Counted from the first letter of the stretch, positions 25,984 through 39,110 are shown. The stretch is DNA of 64,000 nt from Clitoria ternatea (GCA_037962975.1 CM075669.1:185884501-185948500), one strand, 5' to 3'. A program made the numbers and translations. The notes: generated by a model not told the origin, from the sequence alone.

Positions 25984-28900
25984 CATAGGACGCCTCACCC
26001 TGAATACTATGGAGGCAGTCGTGTCAACTCCACATCTCCTTATCAAGTTTATCGATAAGGACAATGCTATTTCATCCATCTGAGGTGACCAAGAGATGGC
26101 CAAGTACTGTTACAACCTGAGCCAAAATATGAAAAAGTTGGAAGCCTCCAATAAAAAGAGGAAACTCAATGATTATGGGACAGCTGTTGGTTCTGTGAGC
26201 CTTGTCGACCTGGACCCTAGGGCGAATTTACACATTGATCCGTCCAACCCGTCAAAGCCCACACCAGATGGAACTTCCAGGGACATCGTATTGGGAGATT
26301 CTCCAGAAAAGGTCACCCATATTAATGACAAGCTAGATACAGAAATGGAGCAGCGACTGTTGATGCTCCTACAGGAGTTCAAAGACCTCTTTGCATGGAC
26401 TGCAGCCGATATGCCTGGCATAGATCCTACTTTCTGTTGTCATAAATTGTCCGTCTACCCAGAGACGAAACCGGTTACCCAAAAGAAGAGAAGATTGGGA
26501 CCAGAGAAACAAAAAGCAGCTTTCCAACAAACCGAGGAATTGCTGAAGGCCGGATTTATCAAGGAAATCCGTTATTCCTCTTGGCTTTCAAATGTAGTAA
26601 TGGTCTGGAAAGCCAATGGCAAATGGAGAATATGCATCGACTATGTGGACCTTAACTGTTGCTGTCCAAAGGATCCTTATCCTCTTCCTAACATAGATCG
26701 GATGGTGGATGATTCCTCTAGTTATCAGTACCTGAGCTTCATGGATGCGTACTCAGGTTACAACCAAATTCCGATGTGCGAGGAGGATCAGGAGAAAACA
26801 GCTTTCATCAATGATCGTGGTGTCTTTTGCTACACTGTTATGCCCTTCAGCCTGAAGAATACTAGAGCCACATACCAGCGTATGATCAATAAGGTGTTTG
26901 AGGGCATGCACACCAAACTTGTTGAGGTGCACATTGACGACATCATAGCCAAGACATCGGTTGGGGTGATCATATTGAAGACCTATGCCAAGTGTTTATC
27001 CGTTTGAGAGAATTTAACATGAGGCTAAACCCATTGAAATGCACTTTCGCTGTCCCAGCTGGGAAGTTTTTAGGTTTCATGTTAACTCAACATGGTATCG
27101 AAGCCAATCCAGGGAAATACCAAACGATTCTCAATATGCAGAGTCCAAAGAATCTGAGAGAAGTCCAATCCCTAAATGGCAAAGTAGCAGCCTTGGCACG
27201 GTTCATGCCAAAGATGGCTCACAGGTCACTTCCTCTGTATAAAGTGCTGAAAAAGTCCAAGAAATTCAAGTGGGACAGGAACAAGAACAAGCATTCCAAG
27301 AACTTAAGGAGGTGTTGTCCAAACCTCCTATTCATACGAAGCCTGACCCCGAGGACACGCTCATCCTATACTTGGCTATTTTAGATGAAGCTTTGGGCGT
27401 TGCCTTAGTAAAAGAAACTTCTGATGGATAGAGGCCGGTCTACTTCACCAGCAAAACATTACAAGGTGCTGAGATCCGGTATCAAAAAATTGAAAAGGCC
27501 GCCCTCGCCGTTGTTTGGGCCTCTCGACGGCTACGTTCGTATTTTCACGCACACCCAATCTTTGTAAGAACGGATCTACCACTCCGCTCTGTGTTAATCA
27601 ACCCTGACCTCGCTGGTAGGATGATCAAATGGTCTATTGAACTCTCAGAGTTTGATATATCCTATGAACCTCGAGGCGCTATTAAAGCTCAGGTCCTGGC
27701 CGATTTCATTATGGAAATGACAGGGATAGATCCAGATACACCTTGTGTCCATTGGACCATCTATGTCGATGGTTCATCGAATCAAAAGGGCTCTGGAGCA
27801 GGCGTAGTTCTCGAAAGTGACAATGGAGTACACTTGGAGATCTCCCTTCGTTTTAATTTCAAAACTTCCAACAACCAAGCTGAATACGAAGCTTGTTTGG
27901 CCAGACTACGAGCCGCGATTGATATCGGAGCCTCTGAGGCGACGCTATGCAATGATTCACAACTCGTGATTTCACAGATCCTAGGAGATTAACAAGCTCG
28001 TGAGCCTCAACTCCAATTGTACTTAAACTGTGTCAAAGAGTTGAGAGAGAAATTCTCAAAAATGGAATTTAAACATGTTCCACGCGAAGAGAATACAAGA
28101 GCGGATATACTCTCTAGATTGGCAAGCACCAAAAAGCCAGGCAGCACCACAACGTTGGTCCAGAGCACACTGACGTCACCCAACATTCCTCTTTTCCCTT
28201 CTCTAAATGCCATAATGACCAATTCCCTTTATGGTAACACATGGATGGCCCCCTACATCCGTTATTTGGCCGATGGGTAGTTGCCTACTGATGAGAAGGA
28301 AAAGAAGAGAATAAAGAGGGAACTGCCATACTTCACTATGATAGATGGTAACCTCTACAGAAGGACACTCTCAGTACCTTACTTAATCTGTCTAAGAGAG
28401 AATGAAGTACATGAAGTAATGGAGGAAGTGTACGAAGGACAATGTGGACACCACGCCGGAGGAAGAAGTCTGATGAGAAAAATCCTCTGAGCGGGATATT
28501 GGTGGCCCACAATGAAGCAGGACTCCATTGACTTTGTCAAGAAATGCGATGCCTGCCAAAAATTTTCTAATCTTCACCACACACCGGCAGAAGAACTCTT
28601 CACATCCACTGTTCCATGGCCGTTCTACCAATGGGGATTGGATATTTTGGGCCCTTTCCTAACTGCTCCTGGGGGCATCAAATATCTCATTGTAGGGGTC
28701 GATTATTTCACTAAGTGGATTGAAGCAGAGCCGGTGGTGCATATTACTTCAGCCCGAACTCGTCGTTTTATGTATGAAAATATTATAATACGATTTGGAG
28801 TCCCAGCACGGGTTATCACAGACAATGGCACCCAATTCACGGACAGGAAATTTACAGATTTACTTGAAGGGTTAGGAATAACCTAGATATTTTCCTCCGT

Positions 28901-29477
28901 CGAACATCCCCAAACTAACGGCCAGGCTGAGATGGCCAACAGGGAGGTGCTGAAAGGACTAAAGAGACGTCTTGGTGAAGCCAAGGGAGGATGGACAGAC
29001 CAGTTGTGTCACGTCCTTTGGGCATATCGCACAACGCCTCATTCTTCCACCAATGAATCCCCATATCGCCTGACCTATGGAGTGGAGGCAATGATACCTA
29101 TGGAACTGCAAATTGCTTCTACCAGGGTCAAGTACTTCTCTGAAGAAAGCAATAACGTTAACTTGGCATCAGAAATGGATGTCGTACAAGAACTCAGAGA
29201 AGAAGCATTCATTAGAGATCAGGCCATCAAAGCCAAAGTCGCCATTCGATACAACAAACGAGTCCAATCAAGGACTTTCAACGTCGGAGATTTGGTTTTG
29301 AGGAAAGCAAGTGTGGGAAACAAATTCGCTCATCAAGGCAAACTAGCCCCAAACTGGGAAGGCCCATATAGGGTATCCGAGATTGCTGGAAAAGGCTCTT
29401 ACCGCCTTGAAAAACTTGATAGCACTCCAATCCGAAACAAGTGGAATACCCAGAACTTGCGCATTTATTATAGCTAG

Positions 29478-29759
29478 CTGCTGGAGCAACATGCACTCTT
29501 TTCTCCTCACTTGAGATTGTTCAACGGAGAAATCATTATATCATAATCCCAGCTATGCTTTTATTGTAATTCTTATTTTTTCTCAATAAGAATCTCATAC
29601 ATCAACTTAACTCTTTCAAATTTTTCTTATGCTGTGATTTTCAGTCTATCCGGCGTGCATAAACATATTCAGGACGGATGATCTCAACTACCCATTCTGT
29701 AGTTGACGATGTAACTCCTCGAATATGTGCAAGTAAAGGAAGACCTGGGCGCAGTAGGA
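29478..29759 (+). other. Tat 3' non-coding region, first part
   Basis: No gene. It contains a single distal copy of the hairpin unit found four times at 35439-35780, at about 29671-29720 (TCAACTAC, seven bases, GTAGTTGA), followed by GATGTAACTCCT. Confidence 0.7.
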
Positions 29760-30215
29760 TCAGACCTTTATATAAGGCTGTACCGAACCCCATTCAAAGG
29801 CCCAGATTGTAGGATTAAACCGAACTCTGGGTACGGTTAGTAAGTTTGGCTGAACACCGTTGAAGGCTTGGATTGTAGGACCAAACCGAACTCTAAGTAC
29901 GGATAGCAGGTATGACCGAACACCGGAGAAGGCTTGGGCGCAGTAAGCTGGTTCTCCTACAAGACCACGCTGAACCCCGAGTAACGGGCGCAGTAGGTTC
30001 AGGATTAGCCCTGATCTGAACCCCGTGTTGAAGACTCGGATTGTAGGATTGAACCGAACTCCGAGTACGACTAGTAGGTTTGGCCGAACATCGGTGAAGA
30101 ATAGTGAATGGATAAAACCTAACACCGACTGAAGAACGGTTAGTAGGGTAAAACCGAACCCCAGTGAAAGGCTTAGACTGTAGGATCGAACCGAACTCCA
30201 AATACAACAAGTAAG
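29760..30215. repeat. degenerate tandem repeat, CCGAACTC units
   Basis: About six to seven imperfect units of 60-70 bp, each with AACCGAACTC, TACGG-TAGTAGG, CCGAACACCG and GGCTTGGATTGTAGGA words. The minus strand shows repeated RFNPTI / RFGPTI peptides, but these come from the repeat. No gene is inferred. Confidence 0.75.
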
Positions 30216-30289
30216 TGATACCGAACTCTAAATTTCCCAGAAGCACTTCTCCTGGAAATTCTTCAATCGGTAATACTTTCTGTTGAAAT

Positions 30290-31370
30290 TCTTTATTCGG
30301 GAACATTTTAACTTCAAAGGCTCGGGTCATATTTTATCGAAGCCCGACTCATTATTTCCGACTCAGGAATAATTCACTCGGGCATGTCTCTATCTGAGGC
30401 GTATTCACCCGAAGCATTTCATTAGGAAATTCTCCATTCTTTACCGTGCCATGAAGGAATCAAAGATATTCCATTCGGTGCCATGCCACGCGGGAATTGG
30501 AAGTATTTCGCTCGGTCTTTTTCCTACTCAGAAATGCTCCACTCGAAGCTATGATATTCGAAAATGCTTTACTCAGTGAAATCCCATGCTAAAGTGCCAT
30601 ACTTGGGATTATTCAGAATCGCTGAAAAGTACTTCCTTTAGGAATTCCCCACTCGGAAATACTTCCCTTAGAATTCCTTACTCAGAAATGCCTCAAGTTC
30701 GATACTATACTATTTAAATTCTTCAGTCGGCAATATTTCATCGAGATCCGACTCACAAAGAATCAATCATCACTCTCATTAACTTTGCTCGGAAATACTT
30801 TTCCTTAGAATTCCTTACTCGGAAACACTTCAAATTTAGTTCCCGACTTATGAATTCTTTAAGTCGAAAATATTTCACTTCGGAGTTCTAATCAGCAATT
30901 ATTCACTCGGAATATCTCCATCTGAAACGTATATATGCAAACTCAGAACCTTTCTCAGACCAAAGGTATTTCCACTAAAATAGCCCACTCGGAAATTTTT
31001 CGCTTGGCGCTATACTACGAAGAGTCAAAAATGTTTCACTCGGTGCAATCCTAATTAGTAGTGTTGTACTCGGAAATACTCCACTCGGGAGAATTTGCAC
31101 TTAGAAAACTCAAGCCTGAATGAAAACTCGGATTGTAAGGCTAAAACTGAACTCTGAGTGTAGTAAGCACAATCAAACCGAGTGCGGCTGAAGAATCACT
31201 CAGAGCCTTCCACTCAGGAAAGTTCAATCAGAACTCTTTACTCAGAAAGATTTACTTTGAAAGCTTCCACTTGGAGCTCTCAGTCAGAAGAACTCCCACT
31301 CGGAATTCTCAATCAAAATAAATTCCACTCGGAGGTATCACTCAAAATTGTCCTTGACGAAAAATAAGAC
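30290..31370. repeat. dispersed CACTCGGAAAT repeat region
   Basis: More than twenty short words of the form CACTCGGAAATAC or a close variant (ACTCAGAAATG, CACTCGGTGC, ACTCGGGAG), spaced roughly 20-60 bp. The core TCACTCGG is the complement of the CCGAGTGA word repeated in the chromovirus LTR at 48540-49215. No protein-coding frame explains it. Confidence 0.75.
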
Positions 31371-32050
31371 TTAGTTAAAACGTATATACTTTTACTGAGC
31401 AACTCGAGGGGTAATGGAATTTCCCGGGTAACATGGCCAGAACCAGCCTCACTCGGAGTCACTCATTCAGAGTCAGTTGCTCACCCAGAACTGATCACCC
31501 AATAATGCTTGGGGACAGTATCCAGTGACTAACGAGTATTCCGAAGGATGAACACTTAGTAAAACATCCTCGCGATTACTTCCCCTCAAGGCTAACACTA
31601 CAAGCCGTTCTCATGATGACAACATGTTTCACCACAACAGCAGACCTCATTATGGTACTTATAATTGAAAGCCTAATCATCGAAGATTAAGGAACACCTT
31701 TTACCGGGCTCGCATGATTTAAATAAACAATTTCGTCACACTACAATATCAATACGACAAAAGATATTCTATCTTTTCTATCAAACCTAGCCTTTGGTTA
31801 TTTAAGTACCTATACATGAGAACTAAACTTATTTGCTGCTGTCCGATGTAGTATTTATGCGTCTAAATCCGGAATGGATCATTACACATACAATGATTCT
31901 ATTAAAATTATTCTCAACAGACAAACGTATAAAGCAAGTTGTCTTTTTATTGATCAGATCTTGAATTACATAAGAATTGATTAACTGATCCGGAGCTGAT
32001 CCCGGAACACAGCAGATTTGAATCAGTAAAGACTAAAGACAAGGAAGGCA
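31371..32050. other. Tat 3' region between repeats and first antisense gene
   Basis: No coding region. Contains CTTGGGGACAGTAT (31508-31521), repeated at 36016-36029, and GATCCCGGAACACA (near 31998), repeated near 36243. These tie this segment to the second module. Confidence 0.65.
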
Positions 32051-34685
32051 CTATTTCTGTTGGCTTGTCTCTCCGCCCTTTCCTTTGCCTTTATCTCCGG
32101 CCTCGCCTTCCCCATCACCAGCAGCTTTGCCTACATCAGCACTTGTTCCTTCATTTCTAGGCTGATTGGTGACAGGGGTCAGAAGAGAAGGTCCCATTGA
32201 CTGGCCTTTGGGGAGAGGAGCTAGCTTATACATGGTGTTTGGCGGTTCCTCCTGACGATCGTCAACCAAAGCTACGAGTTTCCCTCCATGAAACTCATAG
32301 AACAGATCAATACCGTTCAAATTAAGTTCCACTTTGGGATTCTGGTACTGAATTTGACGAATAGCCAACCCAAAAGATTCCTCGACTGCTTGGACACAGA
32401 TATCCACAGCCTCTTCCGCTCGGGTATTCACAATAGTCAAATCCGCTTTCAGAACTTTGACCTCGTCATTCGAACTCGCCAACTTCAGTAACAACTCCTT
32501 CTCCTTACGAGCCCAGTCTTCAACTCCTTGGGAGTAAACAACCTTGGCTTCTTTTAGTTTCTCTCCCAACTTGGCCGAATGCTCCTTCTCCATACAGAGG
32601 CTGGTATGGAGGTCGGAATTGATTTTCTTCTGATCAACAACTTGAGCCTCCAACTCTTTAACAAGATATTTCAGCCTGGAGATTTCTTCGTCTTTCTGGT
32701 ACCCTTCTTCCTTGGAAGCCTCCAACCGACTTTCCAAGCGAAGAATGTTCGCTCTGTCCTTAGCCGCGGCAACGTTCAGATCGTTAACCTTGCCCGTTAA
32801 CTGGCCAAGTTTTTCATTATCTTCTGACAGCCTGCGAACCGATCTCAGAAGACCGGACAGTTCAGCCAGTTGCCATTGTCCAGTGTGACAAGCTCGAGTT
32901 ACTTCTCCAGGCTCTAAAGTCTTCAGCTTATACAGAGAATCAGGGATGCATTGAGGCACTGGACCCTCATACACTAGGTATGGGGCAAGATTGGAGTTGC
33001 CTGGAGGGGGACAGGAAACCTTGGGCACAAAGTAAAAACTTATTGGCCTGGCGCCAGAGGTAATCACATTGCTGAGGGCAGCCGTTGTTGTCTCTTCTTT
33101 CCCCTTTCCTTTAGAGGCCCTAAGATCAGCTGCCCCTTCGGAAGTCTTTGGTTTTTTGAGGGAGGGCTGAGACTCCGTTTTCTTAGAAGAGTCATGTTCT
33201 ACTTTCGTCCTCTTTTTTACGGCCTTTTTTCCCTCTACATTAGAGGTCGGTATGTCAGATCCGCCCTCCAATAAAGGAATATCGTCACCAGCAGACGAAG
33301 TGAGTATGATGGTCTCAACGGTAGCCGTCTTAGAATTCCGCTTTGGCTGAATATTGTTTTCAGCCGTGACGGATTTCCCTCCAGCTTTGAGGCCCTTCAA
33401 CTTATCCATCTCTGGTGACTCAGCTTCAATTTCAACTACATAATCAGATAGAAAGACCATCAGTAACAGAAGATATCAAGACATAAAAAGAAGGAAAATA
33501 AAAAAATTACAGAAAATTACGTAAGTATTCTTCGCGGGTAGTTTCCGACCCTAGCAAACGCCTACAAGAGAAAAACTTGTGCCAGGCGGTGTATGATTGA
33601 AGAGCAGAAAGAACGGAGACCGATGTTGGGGTTAACTCGTCCTCATCGGTGTAATAAGCCTGGGACGTCAACAAAAAGTGTTCATGAGTCCAAGCCACGG
33701 GAAATTCTTGAATCTCATCTTTATTCAGCCAAAAAATTGGGTCATTGGGCTTCACACGAATCCTGGTTAAATAAGATTTGAATGAACGCCCATCTACTTT
33801 GGCGGAGTCAGTGTATGACTCGAAGTTGATGACTTTGGAGTTAGTCTGGAGGGTTATCAAACTTACTCCTCCCTTCTCCTTATCCGCACGACGGACCACT
33901 TGCGTAAAATAAAAAAGCATGGCCACCGTGGGTGTGAAATTGAAGTGATCCCCAAGCACTTCAAGAGAACGGATTAACCCCCATCCATTGGGGTGAAGCT
34001 GAGATGGGGCACAGTCCAAAAACCTCAACACCCCCATCTGAAATTTTATGAAGGGAAGGCGTACACCTAAATTCAAAAATACGAAGTCATACATGAATAT
34101 TGACCTCTCATCCGGTGTATGACAAACCCGTTCTGAGAGAAGAGGAGCCAACACCATAAAACGCTTCTTGAATTTCTCCTTCTTGAAAACTGTGAAGCGG
34201 GGCTCCAACCTTGCTCCATCCTCCCGAGCATGGATAGACGGTGTTGAGAGAAATTCACCCACAACCCAGCAATAAGGATGCTCCTTTTGAAGCTTAACCC
34301 AATCAATCCGGTGTGCAACTACATTGCACAGCCCAGAAGCTGTCTTCAAGATATACTACTGAGATGGTGCTCCACTACCAGAGGCATTTTCTCCAGTCAT
34401 CTCCTTTATAGCTAATTTAAACACCTTCACGCTGCGATAAAAACTCACATCATCAAAGAGGTATAAATCAGCGCTCTCCTCACTCTCGCTAGAAGAGGAT
34501 TCTGAAGAGGGTATTATCACCCTTCGCCTTGAATAGGGCGACGCCTCCCTCTCTGAATGAAGTGGGTTTGAATGGAAGATCACAGGGATCCTCCCACCAC
34601 GACTAGAGGAAATTCGAGACAACGCTCTTCCTCCTCTTCCCCTAGGGCCAACGCGGCTTGAGCCAGCGAAACCTCTCCCAGACAT
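32051..34685 (-). pseudogene. Tat antisense gene, copy 1 (two exons, one stop)
   Basis: On the opposite strand to gag-pol. Model: exon 1 34685-33521, intron 33520-33436 (GT-AG, 85 bp), exon 2 33435-32051. The joined length is 2550 nt, 850 codons including the stop, which supports the splice. Exon 1 opens MSGRGFAGSS with an Arg/Gly- and Ser-rich tail, then a domain with FQMGVLRFLDCAPSQLHPNG, which from memory matches the family annotated as putative gypsy-type transposon (Transposase_28) in plant antisense ORFs. Exon 2 has a low-complexity Lys/Ser region, a long coiled coil, a PKVELNLNGIDLFYEFHGGK block and a Gly/Lys/Glu-rich end. One in-frame TAG (34353-34355) breaks it. Function unknown; copy 2 is at 36282-38906. 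Confidence 0.8.
33436..33520 (-). other. intron of antisense gene copy 1
   Basis: 85 bp, GTAATTTTCT to TTATGTAG on the minus strand. It falls at the same codon, with the same phase, as the 87-bp intron at 37694-37780. AT-rich, as plant introns are. Confidence 0.8.
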
Positions 34686-34850
34686 TTAGAAAAACTAGAA
34701 GAAAATACGAGAAGACGAAAGAAAGGTTACCTAAGGATGAAGAAGGGTGGTGAATCAAGTATCACACAAGCAAACAATGTCTTCTCGAAATTTTTGCAGA
34801 GTTTCATCAGGAAAGCAAGACTGAGTGATTTCTGAATTCACTAGGTATTC

Positions 34851-34860
34851 CTTTTATAAG
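34851..34860 (-). promoter_or_regulatory. TATA box of antisense gene copy 1
   Basis: The minus strand reads CTTATAAAAGGAATAC, about 167 bp upstream of the ATG at 34685. The second module has CTATAAAAGGAACAC at 39101-39110. A GGTAACC splice-donor-like word follows in both leaders (near 34730 and 38970). Confidence 0.65.
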
Positions 34861-35327
34861 GGGTCAACAGACTCAATTACGGGTCAAAGGTTATGTCGTT
34901 TGCCACTAAACGACGCCATTTTGGTAAATCCAAGGCTGTCGTTTCAAACCTTAAGGCGTGAAATCAACGTCGATTTGTCAAAAGGGCCTCTCAAATAGGC
35001 CTCAGAATTTAAATTTCAGGCCCATGAAGCTCCCTAGTGACGGTTATAAAGACGTGCGCATTTAAGGCAATAATGGCTCGCCCACGTGATTAAAGGCATT
35101 AAATGTCCAATCATGAGAAACATTGCAACTGTTACTCGAATACCAAAGGTTGCAAGTTTTAAAAACTTTTGGGATTCTCGCGCAAAGAATCTTTGTCCAT
35201 ACCCATCCTCACGAGTGCCATGATGACGGAACCTTCGTTCCAAGAACGGATGTCTACGTAACAACGTGTATCATCCGGCATCTACACTTCTCCTAAAATG
35301 ACGTAGCTTATATGAGCCACTTTACTA

Positions 35328-35351
35328 GTCCCTCACACAAGCTAGGGGACA
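35328..35351 (+). repeat. internal copy of the 3' PPT block
   Basis: GTCCCTCACACAAGC plus TAGGGGACA. It matches the true PPT block (39621-39644) at 23 of 24 positions, but here no LTR follows. It marks the right edge of the first antisense module. Confidence 0.8.
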
Positions 35352-35438
35352 AGTAGAATGATGACCTCGTCTCGATACCGGACTTGATAACGAAATTGAA
35401 AACTCAATCCGTACCCTGACGATTGAAACGTACTTGCC

Positions 35439-35780
35439 CAGGACAGATAATCTCAATCACCTATTCTGTGATTTGACGATGTAACTCCTGGCGTGATGTA
35501 CCCCCCAGGACGGATAATCTCAATCACCTATTCTGTGATTTGACGATGTAACTCCTGGCGTAGTGTACTCCCCAGGACGGACGATCTCAATCACCTATCC
35601 TGTGATTTGAGGATGTAACTCCTGGCATGGACAATTCCCATCATCATCCTTATGATAGAAGCTTCTGAAGGCTCAATCTCTACTCTTACGATTAAGATAT
35701 ATTTACCCAGGACGGATGATCTCAATCACCTGATCTGTGATTTAATGATGTAACTCCTGGCGTGAACAAATTCCCATCAT
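35439..35780. repeat. four tandem hairpin units, about 66 bp
   Basis: Units begin near 35439, 35507, 35572 and 35707. The first three are nearly head to tail; the fourth is separated by about 70 bp. Each has CCCAGGACGGATGATCTC, then AATCAC, seven bases, GTGATT, then TGACGATGTAACTCCTGGC. A fifth copy is at about 29671. Two units are followed by a second dyad (CATCAT-CTTT-ATGATG). Confidence 0.85.
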
Positions 35781-36281
35781 CATCTTTATGATGGAAGATC
35801 CAACTATCATCTTGATGTATCTTTGTAGTTCCCCAAGCCCGGAACAATACTCTCACATTAGACAACGTTTTCATCTCTAATGAGAATAATACAAACTAAT
35901 ACTAGTCATCTGTCCTGTGACACCGCTACTGTGAACAACGGATCGACTCCTTTTCTCCCCAAAGGAATTAAGGATGATGCCCTATGACAGGTACCTATTC
36001 CTTAACATACCTTTACTTGGGGACAGTATTCATGTATGTATCTTTCCGTTCTAAAAATATATGATTTTCTGAGGTGATTATTTCAATCCAACCTCGACGT
36101 TAGCCCTACAGAGCGGATTATCAATTACTGAAATGATATATACATCTAAGTTATATTATTCTTCATGAAGTATTAAAGACAAATTTCTAAAAGGGAATTT
36201 TATTCATTCATGAAAAGCAAGATTACATGTAACACCGGAGTTGATCCCGGAACACAACTTTACATATAAAAAATAGTAAGA

Positions 36282-38906
36282 CTACGGAGGGGGGACTTGC
36301 TCTTCAGTTTCTTTTTGTCCTTCCCCTTCTCCAGGTTCTTGTATCCCTTCCTTTGGGATTTCCTCTGGAGTATTCTCTTCTGGAGCTTTAGCACCTCCTG
36401 CAGATGAGGCGACCTCAGGTATAGGAAAAATGAAATCCGGTCCCATACTTTGACCCTTGGGAAGAGGGGCCAAACCATACAAGGACTCAGGAGGATCTTC
36501 ATGTCGACCATCAACCACTGTAACTAACCTCCCTCCATGGAATTCATAGAACGGATCCATACCATAGAGGTTAAGCGACACAGTGGGGTTATGATAGAAA
36601 ACTTGGCGTATAGCTAGGCCGAAGGATTCTTCAACTGCTTGAGTGCATATGTCAATAGCTTCCTGCACCTTGGCTTTTGCTACAGCCAATTCTTCCCGCA
36701 ACCTCGAAAGATCTCCATCCGATCCTTGAGATTCCATGCTCCTAGCCTTGAGTCCCTCGATCTTAAAGAGGAAATTCTTCTCCTTCTGGGACCATTCCTC
36801 TGCTTGTTTAAAATAATCCTCTGCAGCAGCTTTGCTTTTATCTTCAAGATCAGCTTATTTAGCTTGACTGCTACGGAGTTCCTCTTGAGATTTACCAAGC
36901 ATCTCCTCCTTCTCTGCCAGTTTACCTTCCAAGTCTTTAAGCATGGTTTTGAGCTTGAGATTTTCCTTGTTCATAATATCTCCGAACTCTTTAGACTTGG
37001 CGAGGCGATCTTTCACTAATCTTCGGGAAGCTTTATCCTTCCCCACCGAGAGGTTGAGCTATTCTACTTTATCACTCAGCTTATCAACCTTGTCAGCATC
37101 ATCAGCTAATAAACTGAGTGAGTGAAGCATCCCAGTAAGTTCTGCTAACTGCCATTTTCCAGCCTCACACGCCTCTTTGATTTCTTTAGGTTTAAGCGTG
37201 GGCTGGAGTTCGTATAGCGGCTGAGGAAGACTCGCTGGAGTTGTCCCCCGGTATGAGAGGAAGGGAGTAAGGAATGAAGCAGTTGGGAAAGAGATCGGAC
37301 TAGATCCAGAGACCCCAGAAAGAATACCCTTATGGAGTCTGGAAGAAACTTCAGCTGCATCCGAGGTCTCTACAGCTTTACCTTTTGAAGCCTTTGCCCT
37401 TTTCAGACTCCTCGTAGGTTTATGTTTCTTCGTTGGTCTTCCTGAAGGGTCATTCTTGATCTTCGTCCTCCTCTCTGTTATATTGGGTTGACTCGCAGTT
37501 GCGCCAACAACAGTTGAATCACCCTCCACCAGCGGAATTTCCCCTTCGACATCTGAGGTCAGAATGATCAACTCAGAACAACCCTTCACAGAATCCTTCT
37601 TAGGTTGAATTTCATTCTCACCAGCTACGGACTTACCTCCTGCTTTCAAGGATTTCAGCTTGTCCATGTCTAGAGATTTTTGCTCTATTTCACCTACATA
37701 CACAAATAAAACGTATTAGCAACAAAGAAATGCTCAATACAATCAACAAAGGAGCAAAAAAGGAATAAAACAGGAATTACGTAGATATTCATTCCGGGAT
37801 GCACTTGAACTACTTAAAAGACGTCTACACAAAAATGCTTTAAAGCGTGTAGAATATGCTTCAAGGGCGAATAACACCGTCGCCATTTCAGTAGATAGCT
37901 CGGACTGATGAGTGTAATATGCTGAAGAGTTCAGAAGAAAGTGCTCATGAGTCCAGCTCAGGGGAAATTTATTAAGACCCTCTTCGTTCTTCCAGAAGAC
38001 GGGCTTATTCTTTTTAATTGATATCTGGGTAAAGAAAGACTTAAATGACTTCCCGTCAACTTTAGCCGAATCGGTGTAGGATTCGGAGTTCACGAAGGAA
38101 CATAGAGTCCGGAGTGTGATTAGACCTACACCGCCTTGCTTGTTAGCCCTCCGAACTACCTGAGTGTAGTAGAACAGCATCGCTACGGTGGGCGTAAAGT
38201 TGAAGTAGTCACCCAATACTTCTAGAGCTCGGACGAGTCCCCAACCGTTCAGATGAAGTTGAGAAGGTGCACAATTTAGGAACCTTAATACACCCATTTG
38301 AAACTCGGATAAGGGGAAACGAACTCCGAGGTGATGAAATACAAAATCATGCATATATACCGAACGCTCATCTGGGACGACGTGGTATATCCATTCTGTA
38401 GGGAGCGGTGCAAATACCCTAAACCATTTTTTCATTTCCTCCTCGGCGCAAACTGTAAACCTTGGCTGAATCCGAGCTCCGTCCTCATTCGCGTGATGGG
38501 AAGCTAAGTTTTTAAACTCATCAGCTATCCAACAGAAGGGCCACTTAGCCTGGAGTTCTTCCCAGTTTAGCCGAGAGGCAACTACACTGTACAGACCTTC
38601 TGCTGTTTTCAGAACAGTTTGATCTCCAGAGGTTCGTTCTCCAGTCATCGTTTGAGTAGCGTGAACGAAAATCTCTGCTCTACGATAAAAAGTCACATCG
38701 TCAGAAGGGTAACAATCATTACTCATCTCACTTTTCAAAGAGCGACTACAATCATAGGACGACTCTGAGAAGGGAAAAGTCACTCTCCACCGTGAGTAAG
38801 ATCCCCTTTCTGAGCGACATGACTCAGCCCTCGAAAGAATCACAAGGATTCTTCCCCCACGATAATTAGGGTTGCAAGAAGTTAATCTCCCCCTTGTAAG
38901 ATACAT
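36282..38906 (-). pseudogene. Tat antisense gene, copy 2 (two exons, two stops)
   Basis: Model: exon 1 38906-37781, intron 37694-37780 (GT-AG, 87 bp), exon 2 37693-36282. The joined length is 2538 nt (846 codons). ATG 38906 (MYLTRGRLTS) is chosen because it aligns with the start of copy 1. The central domain is roughly 60% identical to copy 1 by eye (FQMGVLRFLNCAPSQLHLNG; FNFTPTVAMLFYYTQVVRRA). Exon 2 has the same coiled coil and the PLPKGQSMGP motif shared by both copies, and ends EEQVPPP. In-frame stops at 37059-37061 (TAG) and 36855-36857 (TAA) break the coiled coil; the frame is otherwise continuous. Together with copy 1 it forms a tandem duplication with an offset of about 4.2 kb. Confidence 0.8.
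37694..37780 (-). other. intron of antisense gene copy 2
   Basis: 87 bp, GTAATTCCTG to TGTATGTAG on the minus strand, phase 1, in the same position as the intron of copy 1. Confidence 0.8.
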
Positions 38907-39100
38907 TCTTTTCAAGCAAAAACAGCAGAGCAAAAGAAGACGGAAATAACAGAGGGAAGAAAATGGTTACCTCAGATGATAAGGAAGATGAAGACTGAGA
39001 AAAACTTCACAAAACAAGCGGCAAGCGTCCTTACAAAATTTCTGCAGAGTTTTGCTAAGAAATCAGAAGTGAGTGGTACCCAGAATCCACTAAGTGTTCC

Positions 39101-39110
39101 TTTTATAGGA
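39101..39110 (-). promoter_or_regulatory. TATA box of antisense gene copy 2
   Basis: The minus strand reads CTATAAAAGGAACAC, 195 bp upstream of ATG 38906. It is shared with copy 1 in sequence and position. Confidence 0.65.

Larger units (their letters stand above)
23661..29477 (+). pseudogene. Tat gag-pol polyprotein (broken)
   Basis: The reading frame starts at ATG 23661. Order: gag with the retrotransposon gag core around residues 150-260 (EEALGWFKGLP, FLKRFYKEA); a damaged zinc knuckle near 24870; aspartic protease with VDQGSSCDVIFYN near 25410; reverse transcriptase 26.4-27.0 kb (catalytic HIDDII); a remnant first RNase H used as a connection; an archaeal-type second RNase H at 27.75-28.13 kb (YVDGSSNQKGSGAG, NNQAEYEA, REENTRADILSRLAS); integrase 28.3-29.2 kb (HHCC region, then D, TDNG, and E in NGQAEMANR). 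Breaks: stops at 24633, about 24882, 26081, 27429, 27990, 28278, 28488 and 28884; frameshifts near 24865, 26965 and 27290; and the plastid insertion at 25629-25983. It cannot make an intact product. Confidence 0.9.

Noticed and set aside
29760..30330. Minus-strand frames with repeated RFNPTI peptides
   Set aside because: Translation of a DNA tandem repeat; no start context or homology.
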